This document shows positions 38,058 to 46,928 of a stretch of 64,000 nucleotides of DNA, piece after piece (position 1 is the stretch's first letter; each line of letters starts with the position of its first letter). The translations under genes and the position numbers were made by a program. The notes under the pieces were generated by a model, which saw only the letters and a program-made list of their open reading frames with translations, was not told where the DNA came from and made no database searches. The DNA lies in the NCBI GenBank assembly GCA_041485905.1, contig JBGPKK010000002.1, positions 1-64,000 of the forward strand. Reading direction: 5' to 3'. Source of the DNA: JAHFUI01 sp041485905. GTDB lineage: Bacteria > Acidobacteriota > Vicinamibacteria > Vicinamibacterales > CAVVIG01.

Positions 38058-39439
38058 CGTGGATCCTTTCGTCGTCCTCCCGCTGTGCGCGCCATCGCTT
38101 CAATCCGTGCGATGGCCTCCGTTGCCTCCTGGCCGGTCACAGGCCGCGATGGTTGAAACGTGTTGTTGGCACCCACCGCCATCACGCCCGACGCGACTGC
38201 CGCCGACGCGGCCGGATAGGCAATGTGGCCGGCGGCGAGATCCGAAAACGTCACGCGCGCAGACCGCCACGTATTCGCCTGCCCCGGAGTGGCTTCGGCC
38301 ACCTTCGTCAGCAGGCGGCTGACCGCTTGAGCCAGGTCGATGCGCCGCACGACGGTTCGCGGCTGGAAGGCGTGATTGGCGAACGGCTCCATCACGCCGG
38401 CCCGCGTCACCGTGACGATCCAGGTCGCCGCCCAGCTGTTGCGGATGTCTGTGACGAGGACGGCGTCGCGGCGTCGCGAGCTCTGCAGCAGCGTCGCGAG
38501 GCGCACGCCGACCAGCGCCGCGAGATCGGCGCGCGTCAGCTGTGGAGTCTGGCTGATGGCGCGATATTCCTCCGGCAGATGCGCGACCTCGATGCGGGCG
38601 CGCGCCTTGTCCAGTTTCGCCTCCACATCGTCGTTGGGCTCGGATGCGAGTGCGTCGGCGAACGCCTTCGCCGCGGCTTCGAAATCGCCCCGGGCGTCGA
38701 GGATGTCTCCGATCTGCACCAGCGACTTCGCGTCCGCGGGATCGAGCGCGATCGCCCTGCGAAAATGCTCCAGCGCGCCCTCGTCGGCGCCCTGCTGATG
38801 TTCCACCGCCGCAAGCTCGCGATACAGGAACGCGCTCTCCGGCGAACTGGCGATCGCGCGCGTGTAGAGCGAGACGGCCTCATCGCCGCGGCCGGCGCGC
38901 GCTGCCTGGCGCGCGCGAGTCAAATCCTCCTGCTGGCCACGAAACCTCAGAACCTCGATGCGGCTCCCGAGATCTCCGAGCGATGGATCGACCCCCAGCG
39001 CGGCTTCGAACGCCGCCAGCGCGTCGGCGTCGCGATTCAGCGCGAGCAGCGCCTGGCCCCGTCCGACCAGGGCCGATACGTCGCGCGGCTGCCGCTCGAG
39101 CGCGCGGTCAAAGTGTTGCACCGCGGTCTTGGAATCCTTCCGCGCAAACTCCATCCATCCAAGGCCCGCCTCCGCTGGATAGAACACAGGCGCCGCCTTC
39201 AGCGCGGCTCCGAACTCCCGCTCCGCGTCTCTGAACTCCCCGGCTTGAAGAAAACGCCAGCCTCGATCCTGATTGACCGCCGCGGCGCTGCCCGCGAGGT
39301 CGGCCGGAACGACCGGCACGATAAACTCCGGAAATTTCGGCGCCGACACCTCCGGGGCGGGGCTCGGCTTCGGCATCCGGGCACACCCGGAGACCCCGAA
39401 GACCACGCTGATGAGTGCCAGCAGGGCGAGTTTGCGCAT
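38054..39439 (-). CDS. TPR lipoprotein with C-terminal S-layer-homology-like domains
   Basis: This roughly 461-residue protein starts at ATG 39439 (MRKLALLALISVVFGVSGCA), giving a lipobox ending VSGC, so it should be lipid-anchored. Residues about 60-290 hold tandem TPR units (for example RGQALLALNRDADALAAFEAAL, split here, and AIALDPADAKSLVQIGDILD). The C-terminal 150 residues look like SLH repeats (VTDIRNSWAATWIVTVTRAG, VMEPFANHAFQPRTVVRRID, ASGVMAVGANNTFQPSRPVT), which bind cell-wall polymers. A scaffold role at the outer membrane or peptidoglycan is inferred. It begins 11 bases after hflX. Confidence 0.85.
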   Translation of the reverse strand: MRKLALLALISVVFGVSGCARMPKPSPAPEVSAPKFPEFIVPVVPADLAGSAAAVNQDRGWRFLQAGEFRDAEREFGAALKAAPVFYPAEAGLGWMEFARKDSKTAVQHFDRALERQPRDVSALVGRGQALLALNRDADALAAFEAALGVDPSLGDLGSRIEVLRFRGQQEDLTRARQAARAGRGDEAVSLYTRAIASSPESAFLYRELAAVEHQQGADEGALEHFRRAIALDPADAKSLVQIGDILDARGDFEAAAKAFADALASEPNDDVEAKLDKARARIEVAHLPEEYRAISQTPQLTRADLAALVGVRLATLLQSSRRRDAVLVTDIRNSWAATWIVTVTRAGVMEPFANHAFQPRTVVRRIDLAQAVSRLLTKVAEATPGQANTWRSARVTFSDLAAGHIAYPAASAAVASGVMAVGANNTFQPSRPVTGQEATEAIARIEAMARTAGGRRKDPR

Positions 39440-39449
39440 CACAAAAATC

Positions 39450-40733
39450 TTACCGCGGTTCCAGCCGGCTGACGAGCCGGCGCGGGACGTCGGCGACGAT
39501 CGAAATCCGGCCGTCGCGGGTCTCGTGTTCGAGCACGCGGCCGTGGCGGTATACCTGCGCGATGCGCTCACGTTCGGCCGGCTCATCCGGGTCGAACGTC
39601 AGTGTGAGGCGGCGGACATCGAGGGCGAGGCGCGATGCGATCGTATCGATCAATTCATCGAGCCCCTCCCGCTGGAGCGCCGAGATGCACAGGGCGGCAG
39701 GATCCTGATCCTGGAGACGCCGGCGCTCGTCGAGCGTGATCGCGTCGCACTTGTTGTAGATCTCCAGCGTCGGCACCTCGTTCGCGCCGACCTCCTGCAG
39801 GACGCCTGTGACCGCCCGCACGCGGCGGTCGCGGTCCGCCGTCGCCGCGTCGATCACGTGCAACACCAGATCCGCCTCGGCGACTTCCTCGAGAGTGGCG
39901 CGAAACGCCGCCACGAGCGCGTGCGGAAGCCGATCGATGAAGCCGACCGTATCGGACACGAGCAACTGCCGGTTGTCCGGCAGCCGCACCTGGCGCACCA
40001 GCGGATCGAGGGTGACGAACAGAGCGTTCGACGCCTCGGCGTGGGCTTTGGTCAGCGCGTTGAACAGCGTCGTCTTGCCTGCGTTTGTGTATCCGACCAG
40101 CGCCACTGTCGGCACTGACGCCTTGTGCCGCCGCTCGCGCAGCTGCGCGCGCCGCAGGCGGACATGCTCGATGTCGTCGCTGACTGCATGGATGCGCGTG
40201 CGAATGCGGCGCCGATCCGTTTCCAGCTTCGTTTCGCCAGGACCTCGCGTGCCGATTCCGCCGCCCAGCCGGGACAACGCCGCGCCGGCCCCGACCAGAC
40301 GCGGCAGCAGATACTTCAATTGCGCGAGCTCGACCTGCAGCTTTCCTTCTTTCGTGCGGGCCCGTTTCGCGAAGATATCGAGAATCAGCTGCGTCCGGTC
40401 GATGATCTTCCGGTGCACTTCCTCTTCGATGTGGCGCAGCTGCGCAGGCGTGAGCTCGCTGTCGAAGATCACCACGTCGGCGTCGGTCTCCGCGCACGAC
40501 GCCGCCAGCGTGACGATTTTACCGGCGCCGAGAAACGTCGACGGATCGGGCCTGGGCCGCTCCTGCAGGACCCTCAGCACGACCGTCGCGCCCGCGGCGC
40601 CGGCCAGCCCCGCCAGCTCGTCGAGCGAACGCTCGGCATCGAGCCGCCGCGCCCGGCCGGCGATCAATCCGACAATCGCCGCACGTTCGGTGCCCGCTAC
40701 GCGGCGCGCAGGCATGCCTGGATCTCTTCCCAA
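39450..40733 (-). CDS. hflX: GTPase HflX
   Basis: HflX is a ribosome-associated GTPase that splits stalled or heat-damaged ribosomes. The 427 residues have the N-terminal HflX domain (FLGAGKIVTLAASCAETDAD, VIFDSELTPAQLRHIEEEVH), the glycine-rich linker GGGIGTRGPGETKLETDRRR, and G-domain motifs GYTNAGKTTLFNAL, DTVGFIDRLPHALV and NKCD. The start may be 40733 or an internal ATG at 40715 (MPARRVAGTERAAIVG). Both overlap the upstream tsaC end. It leads the lipoprotein-pgsA-PPIase operon. Confidence 0.96.
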   Translation of the reverse strand: MGRDPGMPARRVAGTERAAIVGLIAGRARRLDAERSLDELAGLAGAAGATVVLRVLQERPRPDPSTFLGAGKIVTLAASCAETDADVVIFDSELTPAQLRHIEEEVHRKIIDRTQLILDIFAKRARTKEGKLQVELAQLKYLLPRLVGAGAALSRLGGGIGTRGPGETKLETDRRRIRTRIHAVSDDIEHVRLRRAQLRERRHKASVPTVALVGYTNAGKTTLFNALTKAHAEASNALFVTLDPLVRQVRLPDNRQLLVSDTVGFIDRLPHALVAAFRATLEEVAEADLVLHVIDAATADRDRRVRAVTGVLQEVGANEVPTLEIYNKCDAITLDERRRLQDQDPAALCISALQREGLDELIDTIASRLALDVRRLTLTFDPDEPAERERIAQVYRHGRVLEHETRDGRISIVADVPRRLVSRLEPR

Positions 40734-41350
40734 CCGATGGCGCCGGCGCGCACGAGCTGCGGCTCGTCAGTGGTCGTATCGACGATGGTCGACGGCAGAC
40801 CGCCGGCGGTCGGTCCCGCGTCGACGAGCACGTCGATTCGATCGCCAAGCGCACGCTCGACAGCGTCTGGGTTCTGCGTAGGCTCGTCGCCGCTCAGGTT
40901 CGCGCTGGTGGCGGTGAGCGGCGTGCCACAGGCGCGGCACAGCGCCCGAGCGACGGCGTGCGCCGGCACGCGGACACCGACTTTTCCGGTGCCTCCACTG
41001 ACCGCGGTAACGAGCGTGGGCGGTGCGGCCATGAGCAACGTCAGCGGACCGGGCCAGAAACGCAAGGCCAGTCGGCGTGCCATCAGCGGAAGCGCGCCAA
41101 TCCGATCGACAACTTGCGCGACATCGGCGGCAATGAGCGGCAGCGCGCGCTCGACGCTTCGCCCCTTCACGGCAAGTACCCGCGCGACGGCATCTGTGAG
41201 AAACGGATCCACCGCCAGACCGTACAGCGTGTCTGTCGGCACGGCGACGACACCACCGTCGCGGATCGCTCGCACCGCTCGATCGAGCGCCCGGTCATGC
41301 GGGCCCACGCCGTCGACCTTGATTCGATGCATGAATCGCTGATGATACAC
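40697..41350 (-). CDS. L-threonylcarbamoyladenylate synthase (Sua5/YciO/YrdC family)
   Basis: This enzyme makes the threonylcarbamoyl-AMP used for tRNA t6A37. The 217 residues contain VVAVPTDTLYGLAVDPFL, KGRSVERALPLIAA, WPGPLTLLMAAPP, GKVGVRVPAHAVARALC, PLTATSANLSGDEPT and GGLPSTIVDTT, all family hallmarks. There is no C-terminal Sua5 domain, so it is TsaC-like in length. ATG 41332 (MHRIKVDGVG) is a plausible alternative start. It overlaps hflX by up to 37 bases and is divergent from a small membrane protein gene. Confidence 0.95.
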   Translation of the reverse strand: MYHQRFMHRIKVDGVGPHDRALDRAVRAIRDGGVVAVPTDTLYGLAVDPFLTDAVARVLAVKGRSVERALPLIAADVAQVVDRIGALPLMARRLALRFWPGPLTLLMAAPPTLVTAVSGGTGKVGVRVPAHAVARALCRACGTPLTATSANLSGDEPTQNPDAVERALGDRIDVLVDAGPTAGGLPSTIVDTTTDEPQLVRAGAIGWEEIQACLRAA

Positions 41351-41361
41351 TCGCGTCGTTC

Positions 41362-41856
41362 ATGCTGACGCATTACTCGAGAGTGCTCCACGGGACGTGG
41401 ATTGGTCAGGCACTCGGCGGAGGCATTCCCTGGCTTTGGCCCGCCTTCGGGGTCCTCCACTTCCATGGCATGGCGCTTCTGGTGGGATGCGTCGTCACGC
41501 TCGACTTGCGCATGCTCGGCGTCGGCAAAGGGCTCCCGCTCGGACCGATGCAGAAGCTTGTGCCCTGGGGAATTCTCGGGTTCGTGATCACGCTGATCAC
41601 CGGCGTCGGGTTCTATGCCGGAAATCCGGAACAGTATCAAAGCGTCGCCTTTGCCGCAAAGATGGCGTTCATCGTGCTGGCGGGTCTGCACGCCATCCTG
41701 TTCTATGTGACCGGGCTCGCCGGCCGCGTCGATCGCGTCGCCGCCGGAGGGGATGCGCCGCTCGCCGCCAAACTGTTCGCCGGCACGTCGTTGTTCCTCT
41801 GGGTCGGGGTGGTGTACTGGGGACGGATGCTGCCGTTCTTCGGCAACGCATTCTGA
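41362..41856 (+). CDS. Small four-helix membrane protein (DUF6644-like), copy 1
   Basis: This 164-residue polytopic protein is one of four relatives in the window. Shared motifs are a His in the second helix followed 14 residues later by DLRMLG (in LHFHGMALLVGCVVTLDLRM), the AKM motif in FAAKMAFIVLAG and LWVGVVYWGR near the C-terminus. The function is unknown, and I assign the DUF6644-like label from pattern recall. The conserved His in a helix could bind heme or a quinone. It is convergent with copy 2 with a three-base gap. Confidence 0.75.
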   Translation: MLTHYSRVLHGTWIGQALGGGIPWLWPAFGVLHFHGMALLVGCVVTLDLRMLGVGKGLPLGPMQKLVPWGILGFVITLITGVGFYAGNPEQYQSVAFAAKMAFIVLAGLHAILFYVTGLAGRVDRVAAGGDAPLAAKLFAGTSLFLWVGVVYWGRMLPFFGNAF

Positions 41857-41859
41857 TCG

Positions 41860-42375
41860 TCAGCCACCGATCCTGTTGATAAGGCCGGGCACGCCGGACA
41901 CGGCTCCGAGGTACGCGGTCAACCGGCCCGCGGTCATCGCGCCAAACCACAGCACCAGAGAGACGGCCGCCAGCAGTTTCCCGGGTCTCCGGATGACGTT
42001 GTTCGCGTTCGGATCGCGAAAGACGACACGCCGAATGAGGACCAGGTTCACGACCGCGAGCGCGGTCAGAATCATCTTGATGCCGAACACGGGATTGGTC
42101 ACCTTCGTCGTCGCGTCCGCAGCGAGAAGGATCGCGCCCGAAATCCCACTGATCCAGAAGCCAGTCCAGATGATCGGGAAGTATCGTTCGAGCGGCGGCA
42201 CGGGCAGCTTGCCTGCAAACCCGAGCAACCGAAGATCGATCATCACGCTGATGCCCACGGCGGTCACGACGCCCACCGTGTGCACGAGCAGGACGCCCGG
42301 GTAGGCCCAGAGCGAACTATCTTCACGCACCCATCTGGACAAGCCGGTCTGCTCGAGATATGCGAAAAAGTCCAT
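41860..42375 (-). CDS. Small four-helix membrane protein (DUF6644-like), copy 2
   Basis: This 171-residue paralogue of the preceding gene is on the opposite strand. The shared motifs are VHTVGVVTAVGISVMIDLRL (His, 14 residues, DLRLLG), IKM in FGIKMILTALAVV and LWFGAMTAGRL. It has an amphipathic N-terminus (MDFFAYLEQTGLSRWVRED), then four hydrophobic helices. The pair borders the PQQ/cytochrome region, as do copies 3 and 4 at the far end, suggesting a respiratory membrane role. That role is inferred. Confidence 0.75.
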   Translation of the reverse strand: MDFFAYLEQTGLSRWVREDSSLWAYPGVLLVHTVGVVTAVGISVMIDLRLLGFAGKLPVPPLERYFPIIWTGFWISGISGAILLAADATTKVTNPVFGIKMILTALAVVNLVLIRRVVFRDPNANNVIRRPGKLLAAVSLVLWFGAMTAGRLTAYLGAVSGVPGLINRIGG

Positions 42376-42464
42376 GCGGTCAGGAATGTACCGTATCGGT
42401 CAGATCATGTAAACCGCGCCCAGGTCCGCGCTCTGTTAGAATCCGCCGCGAGGAATCGCCCCCC

Positions 42465-43295
42465 ATGAAAGCAACGCCAACAACCCCAACAACATCAACA
42501 GCATTCACAACCTTCGCGAGGACGCTCAGTGGTCCCGTCGCTGCGCTGGGAATCGTGTGCGCACTGACGTCAACCGCCTCGGCCCAGTGGGAGCCGTACC
42601 CGTGGAAGAACATGCCGCGCACCGCCGACGGCAAGGTCGATCTGAAGGCGCCCGCTCGGCGCCTGCCCGATGGCAAGGTGGACCTCTCCGGCTTCTGGGT
42701 CCCGACTGTCGCGGTCAAGCATCTGCTCAATCTTGCGGCGGATCTGAAACCAGGAGAGGTGCCGCTGCAACCCTGGGCCGAGGCGGTGTACAAAGAACGC
42801 ATCGAGACCAACGGCAAGGATCACCCCGGCGTGCGCTGCTGGCCGTCCGGCATTCCTGAAAAAGACAATATTCCCGATGGGTTGAAGCTGGTTCAGACGC
42901 CGGATCTCGTGCTGCTCCTGCACGAATCCCGCACCATCTACCGGCAGATCTTCACCGACGGACGGCCGCTGCCTCGGGATCCGCAGCCGACGTGGATGGG
43001 TTATTCGATCGGCAAGTGGGAGAACGACACGTTCGTCGTCCAGACCATCGGCCAGAATGGCAGGACCTGGCTCGACATGCGCGGGCTGCCCGGAACGGAC
43101 GCGTTGAAGGTGACGGAGCGCTTCACACGTCCCACGATCGGGCACATGGACATCGACGTCACGATCGACGACCCGAAGGCCTACATGAAGCCGTGGACCG
43201 TCAAGCTGTCCTGGAGCCTGCTGCCGGATACCGATCTGATCGAGAGCATCTGCGAAGAGAACAACAAGGACGTTCCCCACATGGTCGGAAAGTGA
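42465..43295 (+). CDS. Secreted protein of unknown function
   Basis: This roughly 276-residue protein starts at ATG 42465. The N-terminus (MKATPTTPTTSTAFTTFART) is encoded by a degenerate 9-bp repeat, then a signal segment (SGPVAALGIVCALTSTASAQ). The mature part has WEPYPWKNMPRTADGKVDLK, DGKVDLSGFWVP, PGVRCWPSGIPEKDN, TWMGYSIGKWENDTFVVQTI, MRGLPGTDALKVTERFTRP and a C-terminal ICEENNKDVPHMVGK. I have seen this type next to PQQ enzymes in Acidobacteriota but no function is known. No heme motif or known catalytic motif is visible. Confidence 0.75.
   Translation: MKATPTTPTTSTAFTTFARTLSGPVAALGIVCALTSTASAQWEPYPWKNMPRTADGKVDLKAPARRLPDGKVDLSGFWVPTVAVKHLLNLAADLKPGEVPLQPWAEAVYKERIETNGKDHPGVRCWPSGIPEKDNIPDGLKLVQTPDLVLLLHESRTIYRQIFTDGRPLPRDPQPTWMGYSIGKWENDTFVVQTIGQNGRTWLDMRGLPGTDALKVTERFTRPTIGHMDIDVTIDDPKAYMKPWTVKLSWSLLPDTDLIESICEENNKDVPHMVGK
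42471..42512. repeat. Degenerate 9-bp repeat at the start of a secreted-protein gene
   Basis: Units of about nine bases (ACAACCCCA, ACAACATCA, ACAGCATTC) code for a Thr-rich N-terminus ahead of the signal peptide. It is single-orientation and resembles the 482-526 array in periodicity. Confidence 0.5.
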
Positions 43296-43311
43296 TTTCG
43301 TGAACAAGCTC

Positions 43312-46026
43312 TCACTTCACCGGGACGCGCTGCTTTAGGTCTTCGAACCAGTTGAGCGTGACGTTGATCTGCTCGGCTGGAGCTTTGTCGGGCGCGGCCT
43401 GGGACTTGGGCACCATCACGACGAAGTATTTGCCGTCGGGCGTGATGTCGTAAGGTCGCGCGCCGGGCGCGCTGATTCCGCTGATTGGTAAGAGTGTGGT
43501 CTTGCCGAACGCGAAACCCCGTTGGCTTTGGATCTCGACGGCCATGATTTGCCGCGCAGTGCCAGGGCTCAAGAAAAAGAGCTCTTTCCCATCCGGCGAC
43601 CACAACGGATTGTTACCGCCGGTCGTCGTAATCTGATGCTTCTCACCCGTGGGCGGAAACGGCTGAACGTACACCTCGTTTCTGCCAGATTCATTCGAGT
43701 GATACGCGAGCCATCGCCCGTCGGGTGAAAGGCTCGCGTTATTCGCGGGGGCTTTGAGGACGAGCTTTGGTTTCTGATCTGCACCGAGGGACAACATCGA
43801 GATGCCTTGACTCGTGCCGGTCCCGTTGGTGAGGATCAAGACTTTTCCATCAGGCGACCACGATTCCGGTTGCGGACGGAGCCCCTGTTCGGCCTTGGCG
43901 AGCCGCTCAGCCGACCCTCCATCCACGCGCTGCCAGAAGAGGCCCCAGTCGCCTTCGCGGTCGGAATTGAACACCACGCGCTGGCTGTCCCTGGTCCAAA
44001 GGGGAGACTCATTGTGGCCTTCGAAGGTCAACTTGTGAATCGGCGTCGTGTCGCTCAGGTCATATATCCAAACGATGCGGTCCTTGCCGTCGTCCGTATA
44101 AACCGTCAACTGCTTCCCCGTTGGAGAAATCCGCGGCTGTGAGTACGGTCCTGACGGGATGTTCAAAGGCTTCCGAACGCCGGAACGGTCGACCAGCGTG
44201 AGCGCCAGTTCATTCGTCGTTTGGCCTCCTGGGATGTAGGCCATTGAACCGTTGTTTGCAAAGGCAAACTGAGCGTCCGCGCCACCGCCACCTCCGGGGC
44301 CCGCTCGCCTCACGCCTTCGATGATCGGGACGGGACCGCCCGTTTGCAGCTTCCTCACATCAAAGGGGACAGCGAGCACGGTCGTCCCGAGCGCGTAGAC
44401 GATGTGCCCCGTTGGCACGTACCGGCCATCGCTTCCGCCTGAAATCACTACCTTGCGCTCACCCGTCTTCAATGACTGAACGACGATCTGGGCCTTGTCC
44501 CAGTTCTCGCTGCCGCCAGCTGAACCGCCGGCCGACAGCGTGAACAGCAAGGCATCGCCGCCGGGCAGGAGTTGCGGACGATGGGCGGTCTCACCTTCTT
44601 TGAGCGTGATGAGGTTTTCCGGTTTACCGCCGTTCGCCGAGACGCGAAGAATGCCCTTCGTCTCACCCCAGTAGATGTAGTCATCGGAATTCCAAACCGG
44701 GCCGTATCCACCCCTATTGATCTCAACGAGGTCGCAGATCGTTACGGCGGCTCCACCGGCGATCGCAATCTTTTTCACTTTGTTCTCGGACCGCGAGTTA
44801 TATCCCACCCAGCGGCCGTCCGGGGAAAAGAACGGATTGGCGGCTTGCGACGTGCCCTGAATGGGCCGGGCGTCCATGTCGCGCATGCTCCGAAGGTAAA
44901 GCTGTCGATTGGCTTCATACACAATGTTTGCGCCGTCCGGCGAAATTGTGATGAGACGCCGTGCCCCTTGCGTGAACTGCTGACCCTCGGGAAGCACGAA
45001 AGGAAATCGAGTGACGGCTGCCGGCGGCGACGGACGCGAGTTCATCACGGCCACGGTCGCGGCGACCGCAATCCCCGCGACCAGAACCGCCGTGATCGCG
45101 TACGGAACCGCGCGCCTCCACAGGGGCTGCCGTGGGGCTTCGCGAGCTGCATGGACCTTCAGACCGTGCGGGTCGGCCATGATCGTCTCGAGCTCAACGC
45201 GCACGTCGGCGATCGCATGCCAGCGGTCCTTGCGGTTCTTGGCGAGGCAGCGCCGAATCAGCTCTTCCGTCTTCGGATGCAGGTTCGCCGGAATCGCCCG
45301 CCAGTCGGGGTCCCGCGCGACGATGGAGGCGATCACGTCGGTGACGGTCTCGCCCTGAAAGGTCTGGCGGCCCGTGAGCATTTCGTAGAGGACGCACGCG
45401 AACGAAAAGATGTCGCTGCGCTGATCGGTGGCATGTCCCCGCGCCTGCTCGGGCGACATGTAGCCCGCCGTGCCGAGAATCATCCCGGCTTGAGTCGCCA
45501 TGACGCTGAGCGTGGGCGAGTGCGTGTTCATGGAGCTCGCTTGGGGCGATGCCTCTTCAAGCGCCTTCGCCAAACCGAAATCGAGGACTTTGACTTTCCC
45601 CTCCGGCGTGATCTTCACGTTCGCCGGCTTCAGATCCCGATGAATAATTCCCTTCTCGTGCGCGGCCTCCAACGCCTCGGCTATCTGATGCGCGATCTTC
45701 AATGCCCCTTCTGCAGGAATCGGCCCGCGCTGGATCTGCTCGGCGAGCGTGTCGCCCGGAACCAGCTCCATGATGAGGAGGTGCTGGCCGTCGACATGCT
45801 CCAAACCGTACAGCGCCGCGATGTTCGCGTGATTGAGTGATGCGAGCAGCTTCGCTTCGCGCTCGAACCGCGCGATTCGCTCGGGGTCCCGCGCGAACGC
45901 TTCCGGGAGCATCTTCACGGCGACACTGCGTCCGAGCCGTGTATCGCGCGCCTGATACACCTCGCCCATGCCGCCCGCGCCGAGTCGAGCCTCGATCTGG
46001 AAATGTGCGATCTGTTTTCCAATCAT
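43312..46026 (-). CDS. Transmembrane serine/threonine kinase with TolB/WD40-like beta-propeller sensor
   Basis: The 904 residues have a kinase domain at 1-275 (LGAGGMGEVYQARD, K38 in VAVKML, HRDLKPANVKI with D131, DFGLAK with D149, GTAGYMSPEQARG), a single membrane helix near 310-330 (YAITAVLVAGIAVAATVAVM) and an extracytoplasmic propeller with repeated SPDG motifs (FSPDGRWVGYNS, WSPDGKVLILT, LSPDGRWLAYHS, WSPDGKELFFLS). Such kinases are abundant in Acidobacteriota, and substrates and ligands are unknown. All catalytic residues are present. It is convergent with the secreted protein gene and may sense envelope state. Confidence 0.95.
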   Translation of the reverse strand: MIGKQIAHFQIEARLGAGGMGEVYQARDTRLGRSVAVKMLPEAFARDPERIARFEREAKLLASLNHANIAALYGLEHVDGQHLLIMELVPGDTLAEQIQRGPIPAEGALKIAHQIAEALEAAHEKGIIHRDLKPANVKITPEGKVKVLDFGLAKALEEASPQASSMNTHSPTLSVMATQAGMILGTAGYMSPEQARGHATDQRSDIFSFACVLYEMLTGRQTFQGETVTDVIASIVARDPDWRAIPANLHPKTEELIRRCLAKNRKDRWHAIADVRVELETIMADPHGLKVHAAREAPRQPLWRRAVPYAITAVLVAGIAVAATVAVMNSRPSPPAAVTRFPFVLPEGQQFTQGARRLITISPDGANIVYEANRQLYLRSMRDMDARPIQGTSQAANPFFSPDGRWVGYNSRSENKVKKIAIAGGAAVTICDLVEINRGGYGPVWNSDDYIYWGETKGILRVSANGGKPENLITLKEGETAHRPQLLPGGDALLFTLSAGGSAGGSENWDKAQIVVQSLKTGERKVVISGGSDGRYVPTGHIVYALGTTVLAVPFDVRKLQTGGPVPIIEGVRRAGPGGGGGADAQFAFANNGSMAYIPGGQTTNELALTLVDRSGVRKPLNIPSGPYSQPRISPTGKQLTVYTDDGKDRIVWIYDLSDTTPIHKLTFEGHNESPLWTRDSQRVVFNSDREGDWGLFWQRVDGGSAERLAKAEQGLRPQPESWSPDGKVLILTNGTGTSQGISMLSLGADQKPKLVLKAPANNASLSPDGRWLAYHSNESGRNEVYVQPFPPTGEKHQITTTGGNNPLWSPDGKELFFLSPGTARQIMAVEIQSQRGFAFGKTTLLPISGISAPGARPYDITPDGKYFVVMVPKSQAAPDKAPAEQINVTLNWFEDLKQRVPVK

Positions 46027-46166
46027 CGCGGTCTTTGCGCGCGTATCTTAACAGCAGGAAGCGCACTGGGTCGAACGCCCGTGTGATTTATCTCAGACAT
46101 CCGACTTTTGATCGTTGTCTTCGCGTCCCGACGATGCTACCGTCGTCAACCGCTCGCGTGATCAAG

Positions 46167-46370
46167 ATGGATGAGAAACTGCCCGAACGCGTTGACGACG
46201 TCGATTGGCGATTCGCCAGCCTGGAGGCGTTCTTCAAGGAGGAGCGGCGCCAGAACGAAGTTTTGGTCAGGGAAGATGGCATCGCGACCCGGCGTCACAT
46301 GGACGTCGTCGCTGAAAGAATAACGGCAGAACTCAAAGTGACCATGGACAGGGTATTTCCGAAGGGCTGA
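46167..46370 (+). CDS. Small coiled-coil-like protein, paralogue of the next gene
   Basis: This roughly 67-residue frame starts MDEKLPERVDDVDWRFASLE and has VREDGIATRRHMDVVAERIT, matching IKDEGVTTRRHFDVVAEAQK in the 141-residue protein encoded 133 bases downstream. It seems a shortened copy lacking the heptad repeats. There is no signal peptide. It may be a decayed duplicate or a real small protein. Confidence 0.5.
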   Translation: MDEKLPERVDDVDWRFASLEAFFKEERRQNEVLVREDGIATRRHMDVVAERITAELKVTMDRVFPKG

Positions 46371-46502
46371 CCACTCCAGATTCTGCTGCACCGAGACGTG
46401 CTGGCGGTAGCAGCGGTTGACACGTTCCGATGTGAGCCGGACGAAATTCCTTGGATTCTCACGCGGCACAACATGTGCTGGTACAGACGCGGAGGATTGC
46501 CG

Positions 46503-46928
46503 ATGACTGACGAAGAACTGGCCGGACGATTTGACAACATTGACCAGCGCTTTGCAGCCGTAGACCAGCGCTTCGACGCGGTGGACCAGCGCTTCGACGC
46601 GGTGGACCGGCGCTTCGACGCGGTGGACCGGCGATTTGACGGCGTCGGCCAGCAATTCGACCGCGTTAGGGAGGACGCGGCAGCGACGCGGCGCGAACTT
46701 CTGGCGTTCATCAAGGACGAAGGCGTGACGACGCGGCGCCATTTCGACGTCGTTGCCGAGGCACAGAAGTCGGAGATTAAGCTGATTGCAGAGGGACACA
46801 AGGCTTTGCAGAGCGACATGACTGGCGTGAAGGGAAGGGTGGACCGCGTGGAGACGCGCCAGGACCGCCTCGAAGACCGACAAGGGGCCCTCGAGCATCG
46901 TCAACGAAAGCTGGATGGACGCGAGTAA
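46503..46928 (+). CDS. Coiled-coil protein with heptad (21-bp) repeats
   Basis: This roughly 141-residue protein starts MTDEELAGRFDNIDQRFAAV. Residues about 14-55 are six seven-residue units of the type DQRFDAV, encoded by 21-bp tandem repeats (46542-46667), giving a parallel coiled coil. A middle segment TRRHFDVVAEAQKSEIKLIA and a second coil (RVDRVETRQDRLEDRQGALE) follow. It has no Cys, no membrane helix and no known domain. The function is unknown, and it may be a trimeric or dimeric scaffold. It is convergent with a PQQ dehydrogenase gene with no gap. Confidence 0.7.
   Translation: MTDEELAGRFDNIDQRFAAVDQRFDAVDQRFDAVDRRFDAVDRRFDGVGQQFDRVREDAAATRRELLAFIKDEGVTTRRHFDVVAEAQKSEIKLIAEGHKALQSDMTGVKGRVDRVETRQDRLEDRQGALEHRQRKLDGRE
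46542..46667. repeat. Six 21-bp tandem repeats encoding coiled-coil heptads
   Basis: The unit GACCAGCGCTTCGACGCGGT + G occurs six times with few changes, the central ones nearly identical. It is in frame and encodes one heptad per unit. Copy number could vary by slippage. Confidence 0.9.

Noticed and set aside
41319..41349. Promoter for the first small membrane protein (TTGATT and GATACA)
   Set aside because: Spacing of 18-19 bases and poor matches make it indistinguishable from chance within tsaC coding sequence.
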